Source: Paulinella micropora
Lineage: Eukaryota; Cercozoa; Imbricatea; Euglyphida; Paulinellidae
Length of the DNA stretch: 64,000 nt
NCBI GenBank assembly: GCA_019918135.1
Contig: WBZZ01006849.1
Span: 1 to 64,000 of the forward strand
Direction of reading: 5' to 3'
Below the pieces are notes generated by a model. The model worked only from the letters and a program-made list of their open reading frames with translations. It was not told the origin of the DNA and did not search any database. Below, piece by piece: positions 1 through 8,436 of this stretch. The position numbers were made by a program, and so were the translations under genes. Numbering within the stretch: position 1 is the first letter of the stretch; each line of letters opens with the position of its first letter.

Positions 1-60
1 GAGAGAAAGAGAGCGAGAGAGAGGAAGAAGAAGAAGAAGAAGAAGAAACATAATAATAAT
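1..60. repeat. Purine microsatellite (GA)n/(AAG)n
   Basis: Simple repeat of GA and AAG units that runs into a (TAA)n tract at about 51-72. The same (AAG)n plus (TAA)n pairing occurs beside the second SINE copy near 6.8-7.0 kb, so both SINEs sit in the same microsatellite context. Confidence 0.9.
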
Positions 61-72
61 AATAATAATAAT

Positions 73-339
73 AGTGCTTCTCTGTCAATGGCTGATGCAT
101 TTCTGCACATGCGCCTCCATCGTCTCACCCGTGAGGGGAGTACGAAGAATTGACGATAAGCTCTAATGACACCCCCGCAAGGGCAGTTCCAACACTTCCA
201 GACGGGCCGGTATGTTTAATGAAAATACTGGTCCAGACGGATCGGTATGTTCAATGAAAATACTGGTGGCACCGACGGGAATCGAACTGGCGACAGGGCC
301 CAGATGGTAGAACTTGACCACTGGGCTATCACGGTGTCC
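73..339 (-). mobile_element. tRNA-derived SINE, copy 1
   Basis: Read on the minus strand, the head at 339 has a Pol III A-box-like TAGCCCAGTGGTC and a B-box-like GTTCGATTCCC, spaced as in a tRNA gene. A body of about 190 bp follows and ends in CACTATTATT at a (TAA)n tract. The copy at 6569-6800 is nearly identical, but this one carries an extra tandem unit of about 31 bp near 195-262. The last 45 bp resemble the 3' end of the neighbouring LINE, which suggests the LINE supplies the reverse transcriptase. It contains no protein-coding potential. Confidence 0.8.

Positions 340-396
<57 letters not shown>
340..396. repeat. (TAA)n microsatellite, LINE 3' tail and SINE target
   Basis: About 18 TAA units lie exactly between the SINE head and the LINE 3' end. 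On the LINE strand this is an (ATT)n tail, as some non-LTR elements have instead of poly(A). Confidence 0.85.
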
Positions 397-408
397 GGCT
401 TCCTCAGA

Positions 409-3400
409 CTATAGCATCAGATCCAGATCCTGGACATGTGCCTCCATTGGGTCACCGGGGTCAGCCGATCCCAACGCATTGTCAGAACACCAAACAGACA
501 TAGCAGCAACAGCAACAGCAGGGGCAGATGGGGGCTGTGAAGTGCATGAAGAGCTAGATGCGAGGGTGTTAGCTGAAGAGAAGAACTCGGAGACACTACG
601 CTGCGCTCCCGAACCCCTCTCTCTAGCCAGGACGTCCACACTGCGCGGACGGCCGCGCCGCGCAACATCAACGTCACTTGGGGGAGAGGGTGGGACAGAA
701 GCTGATGGAACCTCAGTGAGGTCAATCACCTCCTCACCCCCATCATCCACCCCAAGCTCCTCCCTTTTACCCTCCCTAGCAGACCAACACTCAGACACAT
801 ATGATCCAAACAACACATCCAACTTTGGAGGGGGACGCAACGCTGTAACCCCTAACAACGCAGCAAGCCTAAAGTTACTGCGGAAGCGCGACTTCCCCTG
901 AAAAAACTTACAAAACAATCGTGATTGATCCACAGGCGACATATCATCCCAACCCTGCCGCACAGAGCCCTCCCGCTCCCGCCCAAGCAACACATCCTCC
1001 ACCACAACCTCACCACCTACGACCTCACCACCCTCCTCACTCCCTCCATCCCCCTCAGCACCCCCCACAGCCATGCCACCGAGCCTCTGCATACTCAGCA
1101 ACAGCTGCTTACGTCTCCCCTCATGCATGGGGCAATCCCATAAGAAGTGCGCAAGGGACTCATTGACATCATCATGACAACAGAAGCAGCGAGGGGACAT
1201 GCCACTGACCAACTTGCTGCGGTACAACCGAAGGCGGTTGTTGCAGCTGAGCAACCTTCTCCGAAGCAGATTATAATGCGCATCATCAAGGGCTACCCAT
1301 CTTGGGAACTCCTTAGTTCCAAAGACTTGTCTTAGGATGACTCGCAGGCCATCAGTAAGATCGCTGCCTGCCTCTCGCTTGTCCCACATCAGTTGCTGCA
1401 CCATCTTGACGTCCTGCTGAAGGGCCCACTTGTCCACAGTCGAACTCCAACCCTCGAGGTCCTTCTCTGAGCTATTTAGGAGCTCCTGAAGCCCTTGTTG
1501 TAGATCCATTGAGTCCCTGATAGCGCCTTCGGCCTCCGCAGTCCAGTCGGATTTGACTTGAGATGCGATGACAGGAAATCGCTTCTCCGGTAGAACACGC
1601 AGCCGTCCATAGAACTTCAGTTGCGCCGCCCGCCGCAAACGCTCCGCACTCAAAGAGCGCGCCAGAAAGAGTGTAATCCACTTGCTTGTCTTAGGGCTGA
1701 TGCCGAGAATCATCCTCATGGGGCGCAGCATTGCTGCCTCCAGCTTGGTAAGCTGCGATACGGGGGCACGCCAGACATCGAAGGCGTACTTCAGCTTGGC
1801 CCCCACAAGTTGATTCCAGCACATGAGACGATACCTAGCTTGTATCTCTATCTCACCTGCACACCACAAAGAGTACCAACCTGCGGTGGCGACTTCAGTG
1901 ACACGCGTAGCCCGCAGGGCCTGCTCCTTCCACTTCAGGTCGTCGGTGATAACCACTCCCAGGTACTTGTACTGACTGGTGACACAAAGCTTCTGGCCGC
2001 GAAACCACACCACGGGCTCACCTCGCTCCCTGATACTTGGTCGTTTCGCCTTGCTCGACGTGTAAATGGGCATGATTTCCGTCTTGCCGGGCTTCAAGTT
2101 GACTTCCAGCCGGTAATCTTCCGCGAACTTGGCCACAACATTGACCATCTTCTGGAGCTCGGTGCGACTGTGAGCGATGAGGGCCACGTCGTCCGCGTAT
2201 AGAAGTGCCTTGATGTCGTTCAGCCGCTTCACATCCGTGATCTTGAGGGCACTCGCCAGCCGATCACACAGCTCATCCATAAAGACGTTGAAGAGTGTGG
2301 GAGAGAGAGGGGACCCCTGTTGGACGCCTACACCCTCCAGTACTTCGGGGGTGAGTGCTCCATCAACTAGCACTTGCGACGAAGTCTGCTCGTAGCACCT
2401 GCGTAGCGTGCGCCAGAACTTGCCCCTTACACCCAGCTTCCAGAGCCTCTCAAATAGACCATCTCTCCAAACAGACGGGAAAGCCTTGCGTAGATCGACG
2501 AACAGGACATACGACTCCCGCTTCTGCTGCTGACGCCCCTTCAACCTCTGCCAAAGGGCAAAGACCTGATCCGTAGTGCGACGCCCCGGGCGGAAGCCTC
2601 CCTGCTCTGGACGTAGCTTATCCGGGCCATCCACGAAGAGCGTTAGACGAGTAGCTAATAAGGACAGATACAGCTTACCAAGGCAACTAATAATCGAGAT
2701 ATCCCTCCAGTTGTCAGGATCCGTAGGATCCCCACCCTTGGGGATATTGACGATGATTCCCTTGCCCCAAGCTTTTGGAGTCCTCTCGGCTTCTCGAATC
2801 CAGTTGAAGTACTGCGTTAAGTAGCCATTGATGTAGGCGCCGCCATACTTGAGCATCTCGTTCTTCACTTTGTCCTCGCCACAAGCTTTGTGGTTATTCA
2901 GGGCACGTTGCCTTGCAAGGACCTCCTCTTGCGTGAACGGCTTGTCCAGCTCTTCGCAAGTGTCTTCACCTACTTCGTGCTCCTTCATAGCCCGGGCCAC
3001 CTCATCTCTGAAGCGATCGTTCCAGTGGAACTGCCGCTTAGCTTCGGCTTCCTCCCACTCCAGCGAGCCTGCTTCTGCACAGCACTCCACCACAACAGCC
3101 GCACTTGCCGGATTTTCCCGTGGCTTCACCGAATTTTTCCGAAATTCCTCCCACCGAGCGACCTTTTCCGGCAGCGTACACGCCAGTGAGCCATCCTCCC
3201 TTTGCACCGGCGCGGAGACCTTCGTTCTGCGTGCCCCGCCAAGCCGCTTCGCGAGTAGCCAAAAGCGCTTTGAGGATTGCTCGCGTTGACATTTGACCGC
3301 TTCTTCCTGCACTTGCTTGAAGGAGGCGGACTTCTTGGCCCGAGTTGCCTTCCGAATTTGCTTGCGGAGCCGTAGCCAATTCAGACGGGCTTCCGCATTC

Positions 3401-3501
3401 GATTCATCCCTCCTGTATGCTGCGTAGGCCTCCCGGCGCTGCTGAATGAGCTCCTTTAGCTCCCCATCGAACCAATTGTTGGTGAACGGGGTCGTATACA
3501 T
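409..3501 (-). CDS. LINE reverse transcriptase region
   Basis: This 1030-residue ORF has reverse transcriptase motifs in order: a catalytic Asp region FVDLRKAFPS at about 334-343, GVQQGSPLSPTLFN at 392-405 and YADD at 435-438. A thumb region and a C-terminal CCHC knuckle (CFCC, then HFLWDC) typical of LINE ORF2 follow. It would prime cDNA synthesis at a nicked target. The first 60 residues resemble the linker after the endonuclease in other LINEs, so the ATG at 3501 is probably not a true start. The C-terminal tail is Gly/Glu rich. The ORF is otherwise undamaged over 3 kb, which suggests a young copy. Confidence 0.9.
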   Translation of the reverse strand: MYTTPFTNNWFDGELKELIQQRREAYAAYRRDESNAEARLNWLRLRKQIRKATRAKKSASFKQVQEEAVKCQREQSSKRFWLLAKRLGGARRTKVSAPVQREDGSLACTLPEKVARWEEFRKNSVKPRENPASAAVVVECCAEAGSLEWEEAEAKRQFHWNDRFRDEVARAMKEHEVGEDTCEELDKPFTQEEVLARQRALNNHKACGEDKVKNEMLKYGGAYINGYLTQYFNWIREAERTPKAWGKGIIVNIPKGGDPTDPDNWRDISIISCLGKLYLSLLATRLTLFVDGPDKLRPEQGGFRPGRRTTDQVFALWQRLKGRQQQKRESYVLFVDLRKAFPSVWRDGLFERLWKLGVRGKFWRTLRRCYEQTSSQVLVDGALTPEVLEGVGVQQGSPLSPTLFNVFMDELCDRLASALKITDVKRLNDIKALLYADDVALIAHSRTELQKMVNVVAKFAEDYRLEVNLKPGKTEIMPIYTSSKAKRPSIRERGEPVVWFRGQKLCVTSQYKYLGVVITDDLKWKEQALRATRVTEVATAGWYSLWCAGEIEIQARYRLMCWNQLVGAKLKYAFDVWRAPVSQLTKLEAAMLRPMRMILGISPKTSKWITLFLARSLSAERLRRAAQLKFYGRLRVLPEKRFPVIASQVKSDWTAEAEGAIRDSMDLQQGLQELLNSSEKDLEGWSSTVDKWALQQDVKMVQQLMWDKREAGSDLTDGLRVILRQVFGTKEFPRWVALDDAHYNLLRRRLLSCNNRLRLYRSKLVSGMSPRCFCCHDDVNESLAHFLWDCPMHEGRRKQLLLSMQRLGGMAVGGAEGDGGSEEGGEVVGGEVVVEDVLLGREREGSVRQGWDDMSPVDQSRLFCKFFQGKSRFRSNFRLAALLGVTALRPPPKLDVLFGSYVSECWSAREGKREELGVDDGGEEVIDLTEVPSASVPPSPPSDVDVARRGRPRSVDVLARERGSGAQRSVSEFFSSANTLASSSSCTSQPPSAPAVAVAAMSVWCSDNALGSADPGDPMEAHVQDLDLML

Positions 3502-5522
3502 CTGGAGCCAAGGACCCGGTGCGCCGCCATTCGGAAGGACTGCGCCACTCGCTCGGTGACGTCATCTACCACCCGTTGGCTGTCGGCACCACCCGATAGG
3601 TCAAGCTCAGGCAGCTGATGCACTCCAAGCTTCTGTAGGCAATGCTGGAATACGTCATCGAACTTGTCGCGTAGATAATCCAGCGCTTGCTTCGCAGCGT
3701 GATCATTACCCGAGACACCAGCACCAATAAGCTTATCAACACGAAAGGACCTGTAAGGTTTCGCAGCCCGCTTTGGCCGGCGCTGGCCGCTCCACGTCAG
3801 TTCGGCCCATACTGCCTTGTGGTCCGTATCAAGATCATCTTCGCATACTCCGAACTTTGCTCCAGATGCCAAGCCAGGCGACGCGCAGATGTAATCGAGG
3901 AGGTGCTTGCCTGTGCCCATGCCGCGCTGCTCACGCCGGGACCACCAGTAGGACCCTTCCACTGGGTACGAGAAGCCGCTCAGATTTCGCAGGCCCGTAG
4001 CGACGAGGACAGCCGCGAGTCTCTTGCCGTTCTCCGAACGTACCGGTGCTCCCTTATCATCGACCTCCCCGTGTTGACCGACGATGCCCTCCTCTTTTCG
4101 GCTGCATGCCGGCCCGAGCTTCGCGTTGGCATCCGCCACCGTGACCACAAGACCTTTGGCTCCAAAAAAAGCTATAGCTGCCTGCCAGGCCGCATACGCC
4201 TCTGACGACTCTTCTTCCTGCGTTTCCTGGGGAAAGTAGCCGTTGCCCACATAGATATCCTGAGCGCCGGTAACACCCGAGGCGATACGCAGCCACACTT
4301 GCTGCCGGTGGTCGACGGGGGCTGACACCAGGTTGCAATACGGACCAAGGAAGTTAGCAACCGCGAATAGAACCCCACCCTTGCAGCGATTTTTCTCGCT
4401 GACCTCCGCAGGTTTTCCAAAAATCCGGAATCCATCCAGGCTGCATTTGGAAAGTTGCTTCTTGCCCATGCGGTGCTCCTGAGCCCCGATGACTAGCCAG
4501 CCCTCGTGCTTGTAGAATGATGCCCATTCCGCCGTGCCTACGTTGTCGTATCCCGTTTTACCCTGCCAGTTGTGACTCGCGACGAGTAGCTTGAAGCCGG
4601 TATCGAACTGCTTGGAGCGGTGCTTCTTGGCTCGTTTCCGGACCCGACGGCCGCGCTTGGCTTCCGCCCTCGTGCTGCCCCCCTCTGCAGGTGCTTGCGC
4701 AGGTTGGTCCCCCACTGCACTGGCCGCCGAATGCAGGGGCACCACATGCATATCAGCACACTCAGACACGCACTTAGGTGCATCGGCAGCCAATTCCGAA
4801 GACACCACCTGCACATCATCGACACATTCTTCATGCAGAGGCAAGACGCGATATCCCGTCGCAGCTTCCTCCTTCCGGACCGCCGCTTCCCCACGCAGAT
4901 GGATGCGAATAAGCCTTCGGACACGTTCCCTGTCCCTGAACCTGCGCCCAAGGGCCACATTGACCCCTCTGCCGAAGAATTTGAGATGTTTGAGTTGCTG
5001 CAACGCCGTCTGCCTGCTGTCATCGTCCTCGTAGACCAGCTCCAGGTGACGAGACATTCGCTGGCCTTGCCACTCCATTACCGGGACCACCAGACCAAGA
5101 CCGCTCATTTTGGAGGCGATCTCCTGTAGATTGGCGCGTTCTGAGAGCCCCCAGACAATCAGATTACGCCCGTCCTTGTCGTACCGATCTACCCGCCGGT
5201 ACCGTCGAGGCGGCGGTGCCATCTGCCATACAGCGCCGCTCGCCTTATGTTGAAGCGCCGACCCGTGTGCCAGGTTTGGGGAGGAAGGATGAGGCGCAGC
5301 TAAGATAGCCTCTCCACGTGGTTCAGGAATTCCGTCATATACGCGAGCCCTCATCCTCCCATCCTGGGACATCGGGCCAGAGCCCGTCGAAGAGGCATTC
5401 CCACGGGGATTGTCCAGGTCTTCGGCGATTCTACCTTGTCCCATAAGGGCCACAGTGGTAGCTCCGTGCTTCGCGTATTTGTAATCCATTGAGAGTAGTA
5501 GACGGCCAATGTCGCTGGCCAT
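3456..5522 (-). CDS. LINE endonuclease (EEP) region with N-terminal RNA-binding-like part
   Basis: The first ATG in this frame is at 5522. Residues near 115-210 contain RNLIVWGLSE and an RRM-like alpha/beta pattern. The endonuclease/exonuclease/phosphatase fold runs from about residue 305 (LLVASHNWQG) through GAQEHRMG, VTVADANAKLG and the C-terminal DLDTDHKAVWAEL, which carries the catalytic Asp-His pair. It should nick target DNA for target-primed reverse transcription. The frame stops 46 bp into the downstream ORF, and the domain order calls for a continuous endonuclease-RT protein. A one-base indel near 3490-3505, or less likely programmed frameshifting, explains the break. Confidence 0.85.
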   Translation of the reverse strand: MASDIGRLLLSMDYKYAKHGATTVALMGQGRIAEDLDNPRGNASSTGSGPMSQDGRMRARVYDGIPEPRGEAILAAPHPSSPNLAHGSALQHKASGAVWQMAPPPRRYRRVDRYDKDGRNLIVWGLSERANLQEIASKMSGLGLVVPVMEWQGQRMSRHLELVYEDDDSRQTALQQLKHLKFFGRGVNVALGRRFRDRERVRRLIRIHLRGEAAVRKEEAATGYRVLPLHEECVDDVQVVSSELAADAPKCVSECADMHVVPLHSAASAVGDQPAQAPAEGGSTRAEAKRGRRVRKRAKKHRSKQFDTGFKLLVASHNWQGKTGYDNVGTAEWASFYKHEGWLVIGAQEHRMGKKQLSKCSLDGFRIFGKPAEVSEKNRCKGGVLFAVANFLGPYCNLVSAPVDHRQQVWLRIASGVTGAQDIYVGNGYFPQETQEEESSEAYAAWQAAIAFFGAKGLVVTVADANAKLGPACSRKEEGIVGQHGEVDDKGAPVRSENGKRLAAVLVATGLRNLSGFSYPVEGSYWWSRREQRGMGTGKHLLDYICASPGLASGAKFGVCEDDLDTDHKAVWAELTWSGQRRPKRAAKPYRSFRVDKLIGAGVSGNDHAAKQALDYLRDKFDDVFQHCLQKLGVHQLPELDLSGGADSQRVVDDVTERVAQSFRMAAHRVLGSRCIRPRSPTIGSMGS

Positions 5523-5525
5523 CAC

Positions 5526-6510
5526 CGCCGCGCCTCTTTACGCTGAGGAAAGCGCCCGTCCATGCAAATAGCATCGGCGGTATCTGCAACACACACTACA
5601 CGCATTTCCGCCGGTGTCACTGGACGCTGCCGCGTCGCTTCGTGCCCTTCGGCGCCCGCCAGCACCCCCAGCGTCGCCAGAACCTGCCTCACGCACTACA
5701 CACACTCTCCATCGCATCGCCAACGCCTCTACTCTCATGCCTTATGGACTTTCAGCTGCTCCTAACAATACACATCATGAGGCACGGGTGTCGAGTGGAG
5801 CCAGATCGGACGGCGTGCCGCTGAAACTCCTTCCCCCACGTGGGTATAGAAGGCGCGAACCTAGCGGTACCTATAGGGTCTTACAGACAAGTATAGTAAT
5901 CCCAGCCGAAGCTGCTCAGTTAGAAATGCAACGGTGGAGGGTGTGAATGCATGGGGCAAGGCACGGCAACGCAGCAAGGCACTGGCAAGGCATTGGGACC
6001 GACTGAAGCCCCTCTCCAACGTGCGCTCATCATGTGTTCCAGTTAGGCAACCCCGAAAAAGCGAAGATAGGGAGGAGACAAAACCCAGATAGGATGAAGA
6101 TAGGATTAACATGAAGCCGAAATGGAGCCGAGTTGGAACAGGTCAACTCAGCCCCATCTCGGCTCAATGTGAATCCTATCTTCAACCCATCTCGGTACTG
6201 TTTCCTCCGAATGCTCACCTCAACAAGATCACCAAACCGGAACTGGAAGCCCCCAGGCATTTACTCGGCAGGAAATTCGGCGAAAATGGGCTAACCAGGA
6301 AACCAGACCCAAACCAACAGCCAAGAAAAACGAGCCAACCAACAATCCAACAGACAACCCCACAACCTGCCTGGCCGAACCCCTACCGAGTAAATGCCCA
6401 GTTGAGAGTTGCGCATATCCCGGTGACCGCCCTCCCCAAGCGGTCACCTTCGTGGGGAGAGGCCCAACCACCTCCTCTTCCCATGGAGTGCCATCTTGTG
6501 CACCCCTCCA

Positions 6511-6511
<1 letters not shown>
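5526..6511. other. Non-coding stretch upstream of the LINE
   Basis: I see no supported gene. This may hold the LINE 5' untranslated region on the minus strand and older flanking sequence. The short ORFs on both strands have no recognisable motif. Confidence 0.5.

Positions 6512-6568
<57 letters not shown>
6512..6568. repeat. (TAA)n microsatellite at the SINE 3' side
   Basis: About 19 TAA/AAT units adjoin the 3' tail of SINE copy 2. Confidence 0.9.
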
Positions 6569-6569
<1 letters not shown>

Positions 6570-6800
6570 GTGCTTCTCTGTCAATGGCTGATGCAAATCT
6601 GCACATGCGCCTCCATCGTCTCACCCGTGAGGGGAGTACGAAGAATTGACGATAGGCTCTAATGACACCCCCGCAAGGGCAGTTCCAACACTTCCAGACG
6701 GACCGGTATGTTCAATGAAAATACTGTTGGCACCGACGGGAATCGAACTGGCGACAGGGCCCAGATGGTAGAACTTGACCACTGGGCTATCACGGTATCC
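6569..6800 (-). mobile_element. tRNA-derived SINE, copy 2
   Basis: The same family as 73-339, with the tRNA-like head at 6800 and the tail at 6569. It carries A- and B-box-like motifs and a single copy of the 31-bp unit that is doubled in copy 1. (TAA)n lies on both sides, so the insertion was into, or generated, a TAA tract. The acceptor-stem pairing of the tRNA-like head is degenerate, so it is not a functional tRNA gene. Confidence 0.8.
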
Positions 6801-6801
6801 A

Positions 6802-6863
<62 letters not shown>

Positions 6864-7046
6864 GAAGAAGAAGAAGAAAAGAAGAATAATAATAATAATA
6901 AGAAGAAGAAGAAGAAGAAGAAGGAGAAGGACGAGGAGGAGAATGAGACGGAGAACGGGAACACGAATAAGAAGGAAAAGAAGAAATGCAAAGAGAAGAA
7001 AGAGAAAGAGAAAGAGAAGAAAAAGAAAAGAAGGAAAAGGAGAGCA
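6801..7046. repeat. (TAA)n and (AAG)n compound microsatellite
   Basis: About 20 TAA units are followed by AAG/AAT blocks and a purine-rich GA tract. ORFs here encode only homopolymers (poly-Asn, poly-Tyr) and are artefacts. Confidence 0.9.
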
Positions 7047-7137
7047 TACTATGTAAATACATAGATAATATACATGCATATATACACATTTACAAGTTAT
7101 GTCATTAGTTATAATTTGTGTATTATTTATTGCAGGA

Positions 7138-7426
7138 TTCAAATGTGAACGCCGCGCAACATGTACAGCAGCCAATCCAAGGTTTTTTTTCTCAAAGGTC
7201 AGGCGCAGGGTGGGAGTACAAGGCTGTCACTTCATCAGAAAGTGAGCTCACTGACACAGAGCGTGAGAAAAAAATCACGAGTAATAATAAGAAGAGAAAG
7301 AAAAGTTTAGATGGAAAAGCATGGAAAGAAAAGGTAGCAGAGCCAGGACAGAAAACATCTAGAACAGGTAGGATTACTAAGCCATCATTGAGGCCGCATG
7401 CAACAGTGTACGGCGAGGAATATTAA
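7138..7426 (+). CDS. Possible terminal exon, lysine-rich protein of unknown function
   Basis: A pyrimidine-rich stretch ending TTATTGCAG at 7129-7137 would be a splice acceptor. The open frame after it encodes about 96 residues, with a Lys/Arg block (NNKKRKKS), and ends at TAA 7424-7426. No family is recognised. It could be the end of a host gene or of an old element. Support is weak, with no homology and no conserved domain. Confidence 0.25.
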
Positions 7427-8436
7427 AATATTAAGTGAAAATAGAAATTAAAATACTGAAATTGTAATAATTATTCATGTTGTTGGTGTAATTAAAAGAT
7501 TTCGAAATATCAGGATTATGCAGGAATTAACATACGGTGATTATTAATATAAATAAATTAGATGAAACTGCCTGCAACATGCTCTCACATAGTGTGGACA
7601 TCACCTCCCGAATTATCCGGTAAAAAACTTATTTATAGATTTCGTCTGGCCGGACACGTCTGAAATGCCAATTTGATCCTGATCTTTTGGCGGCTTTTTG
7701 TCTTTGCGCACTGAGCTAATATAACGAGACATCATTCTCTTTTTTGAGGACTGTGTTTGGTTATATTACCGACTTACTCTTCCATTGAGCTATCGTTGGG
7801 GATAGTACATTTGGAGTCAATAGCTAAAGGCTGATTTCTTTTCTGATCTGTCGTACAGACATCAGATAAGCACAAATTTATTTTTCCCTTATCTGTCGCA
7901 CAGACATCAGACGAAAACAAACACTCCTACTCATCCTCAAACAAAAAAACTTACAAACAAGCGATCAATTTGTCACAAGCTGGCATAACCTTTAGCCCTT
8001 GTGCACATTTGGCTTCTGTGTGCTCTTCTACAAGACACCAGACCACACCTACTCCACTCCCTCTTGCTGCTTGCATAAAGCCAAGTAGGACAAGTGCGAA
8101 ACAAACATCAGACAAACACACAGACAGAGGAAAAACGAGCAAAGCACTCTCACTCTCTGTTCTGAACCATTTTCCTTGCATTTTCTTTGCAGAAACCAGA
8201 AGAGATTACACATCTCTCACACAAGAGCAAGACAAATATCGAAGCACTGTCCGACGACAGACTGACTTCTACAAAACAGCTCTTTTGACCAAACTATCGT
8301 TATCTCTGTGTAGGGCCTGACGCCCCATAACTATTTCAACAGAGAAAAGGAAGAAGGAGAAGAAGGTTGCATAGAGTGATAAGAATAACAGAGGAAAAAA
8401 AGAAAAAAAAAGCAGACGTGACTCTCATAACATAAG
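7427..8436 (+). other. Leader or partial LTR of the Gag/protease element
   Basis: No supported gene. It holds imperfect direct repeats of ATCTGTCGYACAGACATCAG (about 7842 and 7890, weaker near 8105) upstream of the Gag start. It probably contains the 5' LTR and leader, but I cannot fix LTR ends, a primer-binding site or a second LTR. Confidence 0.35.

Larger units (their letters stand above)
396..5522 (-). mobile_element. Non-LTR retrotransposon (LINE) with endonuclease and reverse transcriptase
   Basis: A minus-strand element holding an apurinic-type endonuclease region (5522-3456), a reverse transcriptase region (3501-409) and an (ATT)n tail at 396-340. The two regions sit in different frames with a 46-bp overlap. 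Sequence that normally bridges endonuclease and reverse transcriptase runs across that overlap, so this was probably one ORF broken by one indel. I see no separate ORF1 upstream, and the 5' end is not defined. Confidence 0.85.

Noticed and set aside
6725..6800. Functional tRNA gene in the SINE head
   Set aside because: A and B boxes are present, but the acceptor stem mispairs and the same head occurs in a second SINE copy with the same body and tail.
6775..7056. Poly-Asn/Arg/Lys and poly-Tyr ORFs
   Set aside because: Translations of (TAA)n and (AAG)n microsatellites.
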